The notes under the pieces are model-generated. The model saw only the letters and a list, made by a program, of their open reading frames with translations. It ran no database searches and had not been told where the DNA came from. From contig JAFCMP010000135.1 of assembly GCA_017506865.1 (NCBI GenBank), positions 248,001-312,000 of the forward strand: a stretch of DNA of 64,000 nt, in the 5' to 3' direction. The position numbers were made by a program, and so were the translations under genes. The DNA comes from Tribonema minus. Taxonomy: Eukaryota; Sar; Xanthophyceae; Tribonematales; Tribonemataceae. Below are positions 45,607 to 56,062 of the stretch, in pieces; position 1 is the first letter of the stretch, and every line of letters begins with the position of its first letter.

Positions 45607-47214
45607 CAGGAGCAGGAGAGTGTGTGGATGCCTTCTGCTCCCGATGGCGTGCTGTGCATGTGTACTGGCGCACGATCTTCATTGATGGAAGGCAATCTAT
45701 TAACTGAAGTGACGACCGTAGGTCATGCAGTGACATGACGAATCAATGCAGACACTGTGTATTACGCTGCGTGCTTGCTGACGGTCATGAAATAGTATTC
45801 TTGGTATGGTGAGACTGTATGCCATTGGCGCGGCGGCATGACGGCTCAGGGCTGGCATTTGCCTCTGTCGTATGCCTGCGCGCACCTCTCTCACGTGTAC
45901 TTGGGTTGCTGCGCATTTGCGCCTGTTTCAAAGCATGCGTAATGACCACACCGCCAGGCACGTCCCGACTGCCTCACACAGCGTGACAAACGTCTTTCTA
46001 CCTATGAGGTGTTCGTAATCGGCACCAGCCACAGATCAGTCTTTTTGGGCTTCGTGCAGTTACAACTGCTGTCGTCTGACCCATGCCGTCACGGTTCGCA
46101 AGCAAGCAGACAAGCCTGTATTTGCAATACGGGAATGGCAACAGCTGTTGCCCGAGCACAACAGCTCAATCACTGTGTTTGCGTGCTGTTGTGTCTGGGC
46201 CATGGTACAGTAATAAAACCCAAGGTACGGATCGCGTCGTTGTTAACCAGCTGATATTGTTGCACCAGACTGCGCTGTAAGTTGGTGGAACCATCTCGCC
46301 ACCCTTGCATTTGCTTAAAAAATCTTCACCTTCATATACAGTCCAGCAAATGACACCTATTGCATTGCTCTGGCATTCATATAGGGCATCCAGACAGACT
46401 CCGCATGATCAGGGGAACATCCAACCGCCTTGCTGTGTCGTCGATGTTGCAGAAACGACAAGAGATTTTAAGGCTCAAAATGAGATTTGCTTTGAGAGTC
46501 CTCGCTGTGCACGCGAGAAAGCCCAACCGACTAGGGCGCTTGTCGACTTCAGTCGACAACATTCCGAGTTGAAGTTCAAATCCATGGTATGGGAAGCCGC
46601 AGGATGCGTGCAGCCAAGATTCACGTGTAATTTTCACCTTCTGAGACAGTTATCACTTGTCCGCCATATGCAAGCGCTCGGTCCAGGATGGCCGCCACGC
46701 TTTTGGTTGCCTGAGTCAGGGTCCTGTCCAGCATGCTCGTCCCCTCCAAGTTAAGCGACCGCCGCGAGCGCTGCCCAGCTGAAACTTTGCTAAAACAGAG
46801 CCATTTTCATGTCTGCCTCTCTTGGCGGCAACCTGATCATGATCAACTTCAAATGATGAACTTCAAATAGACCCCGCAGAAACAGTCCAACACCTGAACC
46901 GTCGTAGGGCTCCTGGTCCGCGCAGTGACGTACATATGGCCAGCATGTACCATGTACCTGAGGCAGCTCAGATATTTATCCCAATATGACGCAAGGCATT
47001 GCCGCGCGGTTTGGTCAGAAGCGAGCACGAAGTGACTTCAGTGGCAAACGTAGGTTGATGGATGTATATTCAATTGCCTTTCTCCATGTGAAGTCGTATC
47101 TGCACAGGGGGCCAGTTTCCTTCCCCTCTCCACGTCACAGAGCAATTGTATCATTACACGCCTAGTCTACAGCTACTTGGTGTTTCGGTGTGGTGATATG
47201 TGCGCACGGTTGCA
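45607..47214. other. Intergenic region upstream of the FO synthase
   Basis: No gene is supported. This is the expected promoter side of the FO synthase. It is lower in GC from 45990 to 47200 and has a doubled AACTTCAAAT at 46845-46868. Confidence 0.4.
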
Positions 47215-47905
47215 ACCTATGTAATGCTGTATGTATGCCATTTATGCATGCGTCATGCGCAGCAAATGTGTGTGTGTGTGTGTGTGTGTGTGTCAGCTCT
47301 GCATCATGAAGCTGCAGCTGGTGGTTCTACGTGCCTGCATGCCGCATTTCCTGTGCCTGAATGCCTGTGCGACACGCTCTCCCCCCACTAGCTAGCGATG
47401 CTGCCGGCGCAGCAGCAGTGTCCATGCATCCACTGGCAACTGCGGCAGCGCGTAGCTGTAGATTCTATGTAATGCTGTACGTATAGACCATTGTTATGCA
47501 CGCGTCGTGCGCAGCACGTATGTGCCAGTTCTGCATCAGCTGGTGGCGTTGCATGCTGTGTGCTGCACTTCCTCTGCGCAAATGCCTTGTGCGACGTGCT
47601 CTCCACCCACTAGATAGTGATGCTGCCGGTGCAGCAGCTGCGTCCACGCATCCAGCTGCAGCAGCGGGTAGCTACATGTAGTTTCTATGTAATGCTGTAT
47701 GTGTGCCATTTTTATGCACGCGTCATGCGCAGCACATATATGTGTCAGTTCTGCGTCAACTGGTGGCGCCGCTTGCCTGCGTGCCACACTTCCTCTGCGT
47801 AAATGCCTGTGCGACACTCTCTCCACCCACAAGCTAGTGATGTTGCCGGCGCAGCAGCTGTGTCCACGCGTCCAGCTGCGGCAGCACGTAGCTGTAGTTT
47901 CTCAC
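47215..47905 (-). repeat. Three tandem units of about 230 bp built on the 3' end of a gene
   Basis: Units run about 47215-47460, 47465-47690 and 47690-47905. Each contains a version of the codons for VLPQLDAWTQLLRRQHH, and two also carry a tract around GTAATGCTGTATGT and GCACGCGTCATGCGCAGCAC. The unit at 47690-47905 is the functional gene end. The stop codon is changed in the middle copy. A (TG)n run sits in the first unit. Confidence 0.85.
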
Positions 47906-50360
47906 CATCGCGTAGTAGCCCGCGAACAGCTCTGAAAGTCCCTCCACGCTCGCGACGGCGCGTTTAAACGCCACCTGCGCGCGCGCCCCCCGCCCCACTC
48001 CTCGCCACGCACCAGCAGATACGCCGCCAGCGTGCGGTCGTTTGCGGTGACGCCGTCGCTGCGCGCGTCCCGCGCCGTGTTGAGCGCTGCCAGCACCTTC
48101 AGCGCCGCCAGGTACCCCCACCGGTTCTGCGCGAGCCAGGCGCCCATGGGCTGCAGCGTCTCGCGCCACACACGCAGCAGGCGCGGATCTGCCTCCAGCG
48201 CCGCGCGCACCTCTGCGGCATCCGCGCCCCACGCAAAGTGCGCGCGCACCGCGCCCAGCGTCGCAGGCGCCGGCAGCTGCGCGGCGATTTCCGTGCTTTG
48301 CTGAGCGCTGATGGCGGAGGGCGCGCGCGCCGCGGGGAGGCGCGGCGGCAGCGCCGCGTGCAGCGTCGCGAATGCGTGCACGTGCCGCGTGACGGCGGCA
48401 CCCGTGGCGGTGTTCCTGAAGCATGGCTGTCCACACATGTTGAACAGCATGTGCAGCATGTGCAGCGCAGTGTCGATGAACTCGGCGGCGGCGGCGGCGC
48501 GCGGCTCGAGCACGCGCCGCAGCGCCGTCGCCACGTCGCTCATTACGTCGTGGCGCACCAGCCGCTGCAGGAAAGACTCGAAGACGGCCTGCGACCTGGT
48601 GCCCAGTGTCCCTGCCTCGCATGCACTTACGAAGGCATGCTGCATGATGGAGACTTCGTCGGTTATGTCGTGCATGCTGCGCGTCAGCGCGCCCAGAGCC
48701 GCCGTCGGCTCGCGCAGCAGGAACTTGACGGCGAGCACGTCGCCGATGAAGGCGCCGATGAACGACTGCGCTTCCTGCAGCGCCGCCTCCGCCGCGCACG
48801 CGCGCCAGAAGGCGCAGCGCTCCGCGTGCGGCGTGTCAACGTGCACGACGCGAATCAGCCCCCACCGCACTTCACGGGGCTCTGCCGCCAGACTCTGTGC
48901 GTCCACCAGCGCCGCCAGCGCCGCCGCCAACGCCGCCAGTGCCGCACAAGCGTCCGCATCGGTGGCGGCGGCGCAGTACGCACGCACTGCGGCATCAACG
49001 CCTGCGGCGGCCGCTGCCAACGCCGCTGCCGCTGCCGGCGTCGCTGCCGGTGCGGCGCATTGACACAGGCTGCGCACACCTCTGCACTGCACCGCGCGGC
49101 GGATGCGCATGCGGCGGAGCAGCGGCCTGGCACCAAAGAAGCGGCAGGTGCGCTCCAGGTGCGCCAGATCCACCGGGTGCAAGTACTCAGCGAGGGCCAT
49201 GGCAGCATCGTGCGTCGCCGCCTCCAATGCCCTCAGGACATGCCCCACAGACGTGAGCTTAGCGGCAGCAGCAGCGGCGCCTGCGGCGCGCACCCCGGCG
49301 CTGCCAGCAGCAGCGGCGCCACGTGCGGCCCCGTGCTGCCCTGGTGGTGCCTGCAGCTGCTGCTGCTGCAGTTGTGCGCAGCTATCCTGCGAAGCTTCGG
49401 CGTCGCGCGCCAGCTGCAGCTGCGCTGCCTCGAGGCGCCGGCACTCGGCGGCATCGCGGGGCGTGGGCGCGAGGTCGGCGGCGGCGGCGTATGCGGTGTT
49501 GGCCTCCGCGTGGCGGCGCAGCGCAGCGTGCGCCGCGCCGCGCCGCGCCGCGCGTGCGCTCTGAACCACGACGGCGCAGCGTCAACGGCGGATGCCGCGC
49601 GCTCCAGCGCGGCGTCGGCGTTGCCCCTGCGCAGCTCGATGAGGCTCATGTTCGCGCGCACTTTGCTGACCTCCAGGGCGCAGGCGTCGCGCTGCTGCGG
49701 CGTGATTTCTGTCATGCTCGACCCCATGCCGCGCATGACACGCAGAGCCTCGCCGTAGCCACGCAGCGCGCCCGCCAGGTCGTTCGCGGAGAACCTGAGC
49801 GCTGCCGCCTCCTTCAGCATGATGTACCGCGACCCAGGGGCGAGGGCCTCAGCTTCATCGCCTGTGCCTGGTGGGGCTGGTCCCAGGCAGGTGCAGGCGT
49901 CGCCTATGTGCATCTGGAGGGCTCTTCGCACACCGGCAGGGTCGCTGCCGCAGAGTCGAAGATGGGCCAGAAAAGCCTTGCTCGCAGGCTGCTGCGACAG
50001 CGTGACGCTGCTGCCTTCCGATGCGAGGATGGCACGTAGTCGGGCAACGCCCAGGGCGCTGCAGGCGTCGAGCGTAGCGGCCAGCACCGCGAACCGGCGG
50101 CAGTCGCGGAACTCACTCTGGAGGAATGCATCCACGGCGCAGCTGGCCATGCTGCTAACCATGGCGGCTATGCTGTCGGAGTCTTCGACGTCTGTGAGTG
50201 GGAAGTTCGACATGGTGTCGAGAGCCAGCCTGGCGGCAGCTCCGCAGTCATTCCACGTATCGTCTGGCGCCCCTACCAAGCTTTTCAAGCGCACCATGGC
50301 ATGAAGCTTCTCCGATCCCTCCTCAAGTTCTGGGCCGCCATGTCTGCAGGTAGTTGTCAT
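47834..50360 (-). CDS. TPR plus F-box protein with a frameshift in a 5-bp repeat
   Basis: From the ATG at 50360 (MTTTCRHGGPELEEGSEK) the frame encodes helices including a TPR block (EAAALRFSANDLAGALRGYG; SLIELRRGNADAALERAASA; APSWFRAHARRGAA). At (CGCCG)4, 49531-49550, the frame changes: the repeat register clearly continues (LRRHAEANTAYAAAADLAPT) in another frame. Next come Gln/Ala linkers and an F-box-like segment (ALAEYLHPVDLAHLERTCRF), then a helical domain of about 400 residues without a recognised name (FIGAFIGDVLAVKFLLREPT; VMSDVATALRRVLEPRA; LHMLFNMCGQPCF). Near 47990 the frame changes again, which a 38-nt GT-AG intron (48012-47975) would explain, leading to SVEGLSELFAGYYAMVRNYS and the stop at 47834. 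TPR plus F-box suggests substrate recognition for an SCF ubiquitin ligase (inference). Without a corrected repeat number the gene would be broken. Confidence 0.6.
49531..49550 (-). repeat. (CGCCG)4 repeat at a frame change
   Basis: Four perfect 5-bp units inside the TPR region. Three units would keep one frame across the site. Confidence 0.9.
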
Positions 50361-52409
50361 AAGGTGCACTGGTTCTTCAAAGCTTTCGCTGTTGGTGTCT
50401 CCGGATCGAAAGGCGCGTCACACTGTCCTCAACCTTGAACCTCTTCAACGATCGAGTCGCGCTTGCGGTACGGCCCTCGTGCAGATGATGGTGGCGGACT
50501 GACAGATTGGTAGCCGTGCAGCGCTCCCGCCAGGTCTCCCTGCGAACCTGTAAGCTGCTCCCTCCTTCAGCATGACACAACCAGAGCCCGGCCCCAGAAC
50601 TTCGTCTGCATTCAGATACGCAGGACATCAACACAAGATAGATTTTTAGCTATGCTCAGCTGCATTCACGTACACAAACGTGCTACCTAAACCGGGTTCG
50701 TTCAACGCCAAAAACGGTAGACACCGCTCCGACGACGACGGGGAGGGCGCGCAGGAGCCAGCGCGCCAGTGCAAAGCTTGCGACTATCAGCCGCAACACG
50801 TGCAACGGCGCAGGTCAGCGTACACAGAGGCAGCGCGGTGTGACAACATGGCGCGTCACACCCTTGATCTCAACTACAAAACGCGCGTTCACGTTGGTGA
50901 AGCGGGGATCGGCGTGAAAGCACAAGCTATTTGGTCCGAGCACCCATAAGGAAAGTGCTGAAATCAGAACGCGAGGTGAGCTCACCCGGAACCCACGCTG
51001 AGCATGTGGGTGTCAAGCTATCTGAAGCTACCAGCGCGTGCTCGCCCAAGCTCTACCCCTCTACGGTATGAGCTCAGAGCCTGCGCGATGCAACTCCAGC
51101 TCACATGATCGATATCAACACGGACATGTCAGCTCCTCGTGACGGCTGCTGGCGCTCTGCTCTGTGCACACCCGCCTGTATGCTCACCAGGCTGATCACA
51201 CGAGCACGTTATTTCTGGCGGCTCACCTTCAGCATTGTCTCTCGTGTTTGTTCAGGTTGCCGAGACATTCAGCTTGAAAAAGTCCTGGCGGCTGCTCAGC
51301 AAGCGACGTCAACGCCGGTCATAGACCCTGAGCACACCGGCGATGGCAGCGACACAGCGACGCACTCTCCACGTCAAGCAAGCCAGTGCTTTCACTGCAC
51401 CAGGAGTTGTTGCTGTCAGACTGCGCGTATGAAGCCATGTACGTCTCATCGGTGATCACATGTGTTTGAGCGCCCATTGGCCACATTGAAGATGACTCAG
51501 TGAGGTGTCCACCACAGGCGCCATTGTCCTCATTTCTGCCAGGCTTGATGCAGAATCGAACTCAATACCCTACCTCATAAGTATCTTGCTGGTGACTTGA
51601 CACCTCAGCCACAGCGCTCGTAAGAACGTGGACATGGCTTACCTGGAACCCACTCTGCGCAATATCCTGCTGCACACTGGCAGCTCGCGGTGTGTCAGCC
51701 CGAAAGAAACTGTGAGCAGCTGGTCAGACATCTTCAACACGTTGGCTGCATATGTGGTGCCCGTCATGTTGAGGACTGTTGCACGGTAGCAATGACTCAG
51801 AGGTGATTGTGAGAGCAGCAAGTGGTGAAGTACTTGGGATGCAAGTGCGTCAGCAGCACGCCCACTGGGCCTATCACGAACTCACTGATATCCTGGACCA
51901 GACAAGTGTGTTGGACGCGCTGCATGGGGACGGGGCGCCGGGGCGGGGCGGGGGGGGGTATCAAAAGATCAGCACTGTGACAGTGCTCAGGCTGCAGCTG
52001 CCTAGGTCCTCATACTCTGCTTGTGCGACTGAGTCATACATCACGGCATCGAGGCGATGCCCAACAGCTGTTGCGGTGCACCGGTGGTCATGTAGGGAGC
52101 TTTGTAAAACGTCACGTCCCTGCATGTACTGGGCATTTTACAAGCATCCTTCTCTGTGTCCTGAATGTGGCTTCACTTCTGTGTTGCAGTTTTGCCTCGC
52201 TACATGATGAAAGACCATTTGACCTTCAATAGACTGATGATCACACTGCCACGACTTGTGGGGAAAAAGTGAGACAGAAGCCCAAGGCCCTTGGTCTGTT
52301 GGTGTAAGTGATCACCAGGTGGAATATTCAACCCCCAAACTTCAAGACCCTGCAGCAACAGTTCGAGTCATCTCCCCAGCCTCGCGACTCATGCTCATGT
52401 GCAGTAGCG
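50361..52409. other. Divergent intergenic region
   Basis: This separates the minus-strand TPR/F-box gene from the plus-strand sulfotransferase and should hold both promoters. Small open frames (for example near 50680-50949 and 51105-51455) show no domain. No RNA gene was recognised. Confidence 0.4.
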
Positions 52410-55400
52410 ATGCTTATAGCCGGTCTCAGATGCTTTCTGAGTATGACTGTCGTCGTGGTGCTCGTCATCTATGCTCCGACTGCGCTCGTCCTGTTTCAAA
52501 CACAGCAGGACCCAGCTTTGTTGTCCTCAGTCTCGGAGCATGTTTCAGAGCATGTCGACTTAGAGCGCGACAACAGCACGATGACTATGATGCAGAGGCT
52601 AGAGACAACAGCAACGACTGAGCAGGCAACGACACAGCACCAAGTCGCAACTGCTGATGTTGTCGTTCACCAGAACGACACAGCCGCAGTGGTGGTCGAC
52701 GACGAGCAGCCGCAGTACGCGACGGTAATGATCGTGGGACACGGCCGCAGCGGCAGCACGTTTGCTGGTTCTCTGTTCAACAGTTCGGAGTGGGCGTACT
52801 TCTTTGAGCCGCTGAAGGTTCTGGCGTATCCTGGAGCAGCTGAGCTATTTGATGAGCGAGTGAAGCAACGCAAGCCCACAAGCTGCAGGTAAGACGGTGT
52901 AGCCACTGTGAGCGCAAAGGCATTCATTGCTCGCTCAGGTCGCGGCCAAAGTCGAAAAGCGCCCATTATGCACTCAAATTTGTCCTCAGTTCACAAAAGC
53001 TTTACCTGGTATATGGCTTGCGTCTTGACACGTGCGTCAGCACAAGCATGCAAACTCAAGTGGAACTGCATCGGTACTGATGGTTGTTGCACGCGAGCTA
53101 ACCCTCTGCAGAGAAAGAGGCAAGACTTCAGCAGCCGACAACTGTCTTATGGCAGGTTACCAGCTGTACGGACGCTTGAACGTTTTCAAGCCGTGCGCGT
53201 GGTCGTGCTTTGAAGTGCACGTGCTGCAAGTTGAGGTCCAATGTGTGCCCCTACCCTGCAGGCACAGCCATTCCTTGGCTGCGGCAGCGTGTGCAGTGCC
53301 TCACCATACACTCGCACACGCGGTATACAGCGTACCAGGTCATCATCATCTTCACCTCCAACTTGTCCCCTCTGTGCCCGCCCCCCCAATGCGCCAGGCG
53401 CGACCCCCTCCAGGTGCGCCACGAGGTCCGCTGCCCTGTCGCCGACATGCTCACGCTCCTCGAAGTGTCGCGCTGCGGCAGCAGCAGCGGCGGCGGCGCG
53501 CTGCCACGGCGCGTGGCGCGCCTCGAGCTGGCTGGCGCGCACGGCGACGCGCTGCTGCGCCAGCTGCTGCCACCCGCTGCTGGAGCGGCAGCGGCACCAC
53601 TCGGCGGCAGCGGCGGCGGCGGCGGCGGCGGCGGCGACGGCGGCAGCAGCGGCGGCGGCAGCGGCGGCGGCGGCACTGGCAGCGGCGGCGGCGGCATGCC
53701 GTGCGACCGCCTGACGCGTGCGGGTGGTGTCGCCGTCAAGACGATCCGCATGAACGGGCGGCTGGCGGAGTTCATGGAGGTTGCGTCGGCGCTGGGCGGC
53801 AGCATCAGCGGCGGCGCGCGTGTGGACCTCTGGATCCACCTGCTGCGCGACCCGCGCGCCGTTCTTGCATCACGGCTGGGGCTCACGTGGGTGAGTACGG
53901 AGCGAGAGATGGAAGTGGGTGACTTCTGCTGTGTTCTGTCGGCGGCGCTGCACACAGCGGGCAGTTGCCACGCTATCTACACACGCGACATATCATCGCG
54001 GCACCTGCAGTAGGTGTCACTTTGCACACCTTGCTGTCAGCTGCGCCATTACTGATGGCCTATTAGCTGCACGCAGCTGCGCTCTTGCGAGGTGCGCTCA
54101 ATAGAAAGCCGCTGGCGCTGAACAGGACGCCCGACAACTACAGAGCTCGGCTGCACCAGTGCCGCCGTCGAGTGGAGTGGCGGCCGTGGTGCCACCCTGC
54201 GGCAGTCAGGCGCAGCGTACAGAATAGCGCAAGCAGCAGCGCATCGCACACATGCGCGGCGGCAGAGGGTCAGCACGCCGCGGGTGCGTGCACAGGACCG
54301 CGTGCACGCGTCACTGAAGGCGCTACGAAAACTTGCAACCCGCTGCCCCTGCAGTTGTCAGCACCAATTGCGCACAGCGCAGAGCAATTCAAGCGGCAGA
54401 GCATGGTGTGCTAGGCGCACGCGGGGGGCATAACTTGTGCAGCAACGCGCGCGCGGTGCAGTGTGCACACACGCAGTGGCAGAGGCTGAGCACTGCGGGT
54501 GTGTGCATAGGACCGCTTGTACATAGGACCGCCTTAACGCGTCATCAGGGGCGCTCCGAAAACGTGCACCCCGCTGCCCCCGCTGCTGTCCCCACGGCCA
54601 CGGCTGGTGACAGCGCTGCCGTGACACTTTCTCCCTTGTGTCCTTGTTCTACGCGCTCACGCCGCTGCTGCTGCGCTGAGCGCTGCCATCGCAGGGCAAG
54701 CCCGCGGACCGCGGCTACAAGGCGACCTACCGGTGGGCCGAGGAGCTGTGCGCGCTGACCGCGAAGGACCTCGCAGCGGATGCTCAGGTGCGTCGCAGCA
54801 ATGCTCAGCTAGAGTGATGTTTACTGCAGCAGCGTACTTCTAAGTATTTGTTTTTGGGGCTGCTGATGGACGATGAAAAAGGAATCAAATGATTGCAGAG
54901 TTCTGGGTGACAATTGACCCTTAAGGTGTGGTTGGCCGTTAAATTGAATGCGTTCCACAAGTTACCGTGGTCGCCGCTGCTGCAATCATTGGCCACGAGT
55001 CAAACAGTGCCACCATATCCACAGTAGGCACGAAGACTTCTGTGTGCAAGATGATGTTCTCTCTTGCACCGGAGCAGGTTGCATTTGCATGCTGCCGCAG
55101 CGGGGGAGGGCACCAGCAGGGTGGTGCCCTGCTACTGAGGGCTGCACGCTTGCGTGGCGCCTGTGCCCAGCGCGAGGGCTCGCTTGTGGCGGGGGTGCGT
55201 CAGCGAGGCGCTCTGTGCGGCCGGACCACTTGAGAGGCGTGTTGTGCCACCCTCGTCTCCCAGCGAGCATGGCATAGGATATCAGCAGGCGTCGCACCGC
55301 TCGCCGCCGCGCGCTTACCGCACAGCGTCGGGCGTGGACGCACCGCGCAAAGAGTTCCGTGAAGCTGCACTTCCTCAACTTGCATTCCGAAAGAGTTTTG

Positions 55401-56062
55401 TTCGGGGCGCATCATCGCATGCATCATCCGTGTTCGCTGCTCAGCATTGGCGCTCCATCAATCGACTACAGTCTCCCTCGCCGCGCCGCCGCCGCTGCTC
55501 CTCTGACCCTTCCCCCCCCCAGCTTCAAAGCATGTCCCGCATCCCTGCTCACAAACGCCACCACTGCCCAAGAAGCGATCTGAGCTACCTACTTCCCGAT
55601 TACTACTCACTAATTGCTTTCATCATTAAAGCGCGTGGTCCCCCCCCCCCCCCCGCCCCCCCCCCCCCCCGCCCCCACAACGCTCAGCCCGCCTACATGC
55701 TCGTCAAGTACGAGGACCTCGCCGTGCACGTCGAGGACACAGTCACCGCCATCTTCTCCCGCCTCGGCAGGCCCGTGCCCGCCGAAACACTAGCGCGCGC
55801 GCGCCGCAACGACGCCCTCACGCGCGGCGCCGCCACCGCGGAGGAGCGCGCGCGCGCGTACCGGGCCGCGCAGGCGCACCCCTACGCCGCGACGCCGCGC
55901 GACGCCACGCGCCACCTGGAGCGGTGGCGCGGCGTGCTGTACAAAGTTGAAGTTGAGGCGGTGGAGGCCGGGTGCCGCGAGCTGCTGCGGCTGCACTACC
56001 CGCCCCCCGCGGAAGCGGCGGCAGCGGCGCCGGCGGAGGAAGTGCGCAGCGGCGGCGGCTGA
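52410..56062 (+). CDS. Golgi-type carbohydrate sulfotransferase
   Basis: Four exons, 52410-52888, 53398-53890, 54695-54787 and 55688-56062, join in phase to 479 residues. The start ATG heads a type II signal anchor (MLIAGLRCFLSMTVVVVLVI), followed by a Thr/Gln/Val-rich stem of about 75 residues. The PAPS-binding 5'-PSB loop is VMIVGHGRSGSTFAGSLFNS and the 3'-PB motif is WIHLLRDPRAVLASR; both are diagnostic of the sulfotransferase superfamily, closest to carbohydrate sulfotransferases. Later come RGYKATYRWAEELCALTA and MLVKYEDLAVHVEDT. The enzyme should transfer sulfate from PAPS to a glycan in the Golgi lumen. Exon 2 has an insertion of about 55 Gly/Ser/Ala residues between the two motifs, which is not a family feature. 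The glycan acceptor cannot be predicted. Confidence 0.88.
54245..54600 (+). repeat. Tandem duplication inside an intron
   Basis: Positions about 54250-54362 and 54462-54598 share GGCAGAGG, GTGCATAGGACCGC-like and AACCCGCTGCCCCTGC-like blocks in the same order. The intron is 53891-54694. Confidence 0.7.
54879..55006 (+). mobile_element. Short interspersed element, copy 3 (intronic)
   Basis: The longest copy, from GGAATCAAATGATTGCAGAG to CATTGGCCACGAGTCAAAC, in the sulfotransferase intron 54788-55687 and on the gene strand. Confidence 0.85.

Noticed and set aside
51540-51570. GAGTTCGATTCTGC on the minus strand resembling a tRNA T-arm
   Set aside because: The flanking bases do not pair as a T stem, and no acceptor or anticodon stem is present at the right spacing.
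53262-53338. Candidate extra sulfotransferase exon (TAIPWLRQRVQCL)
   Set aside because: Its phase does not fit the exon before it; joining 52888 directly to 53398 keeps the frame.
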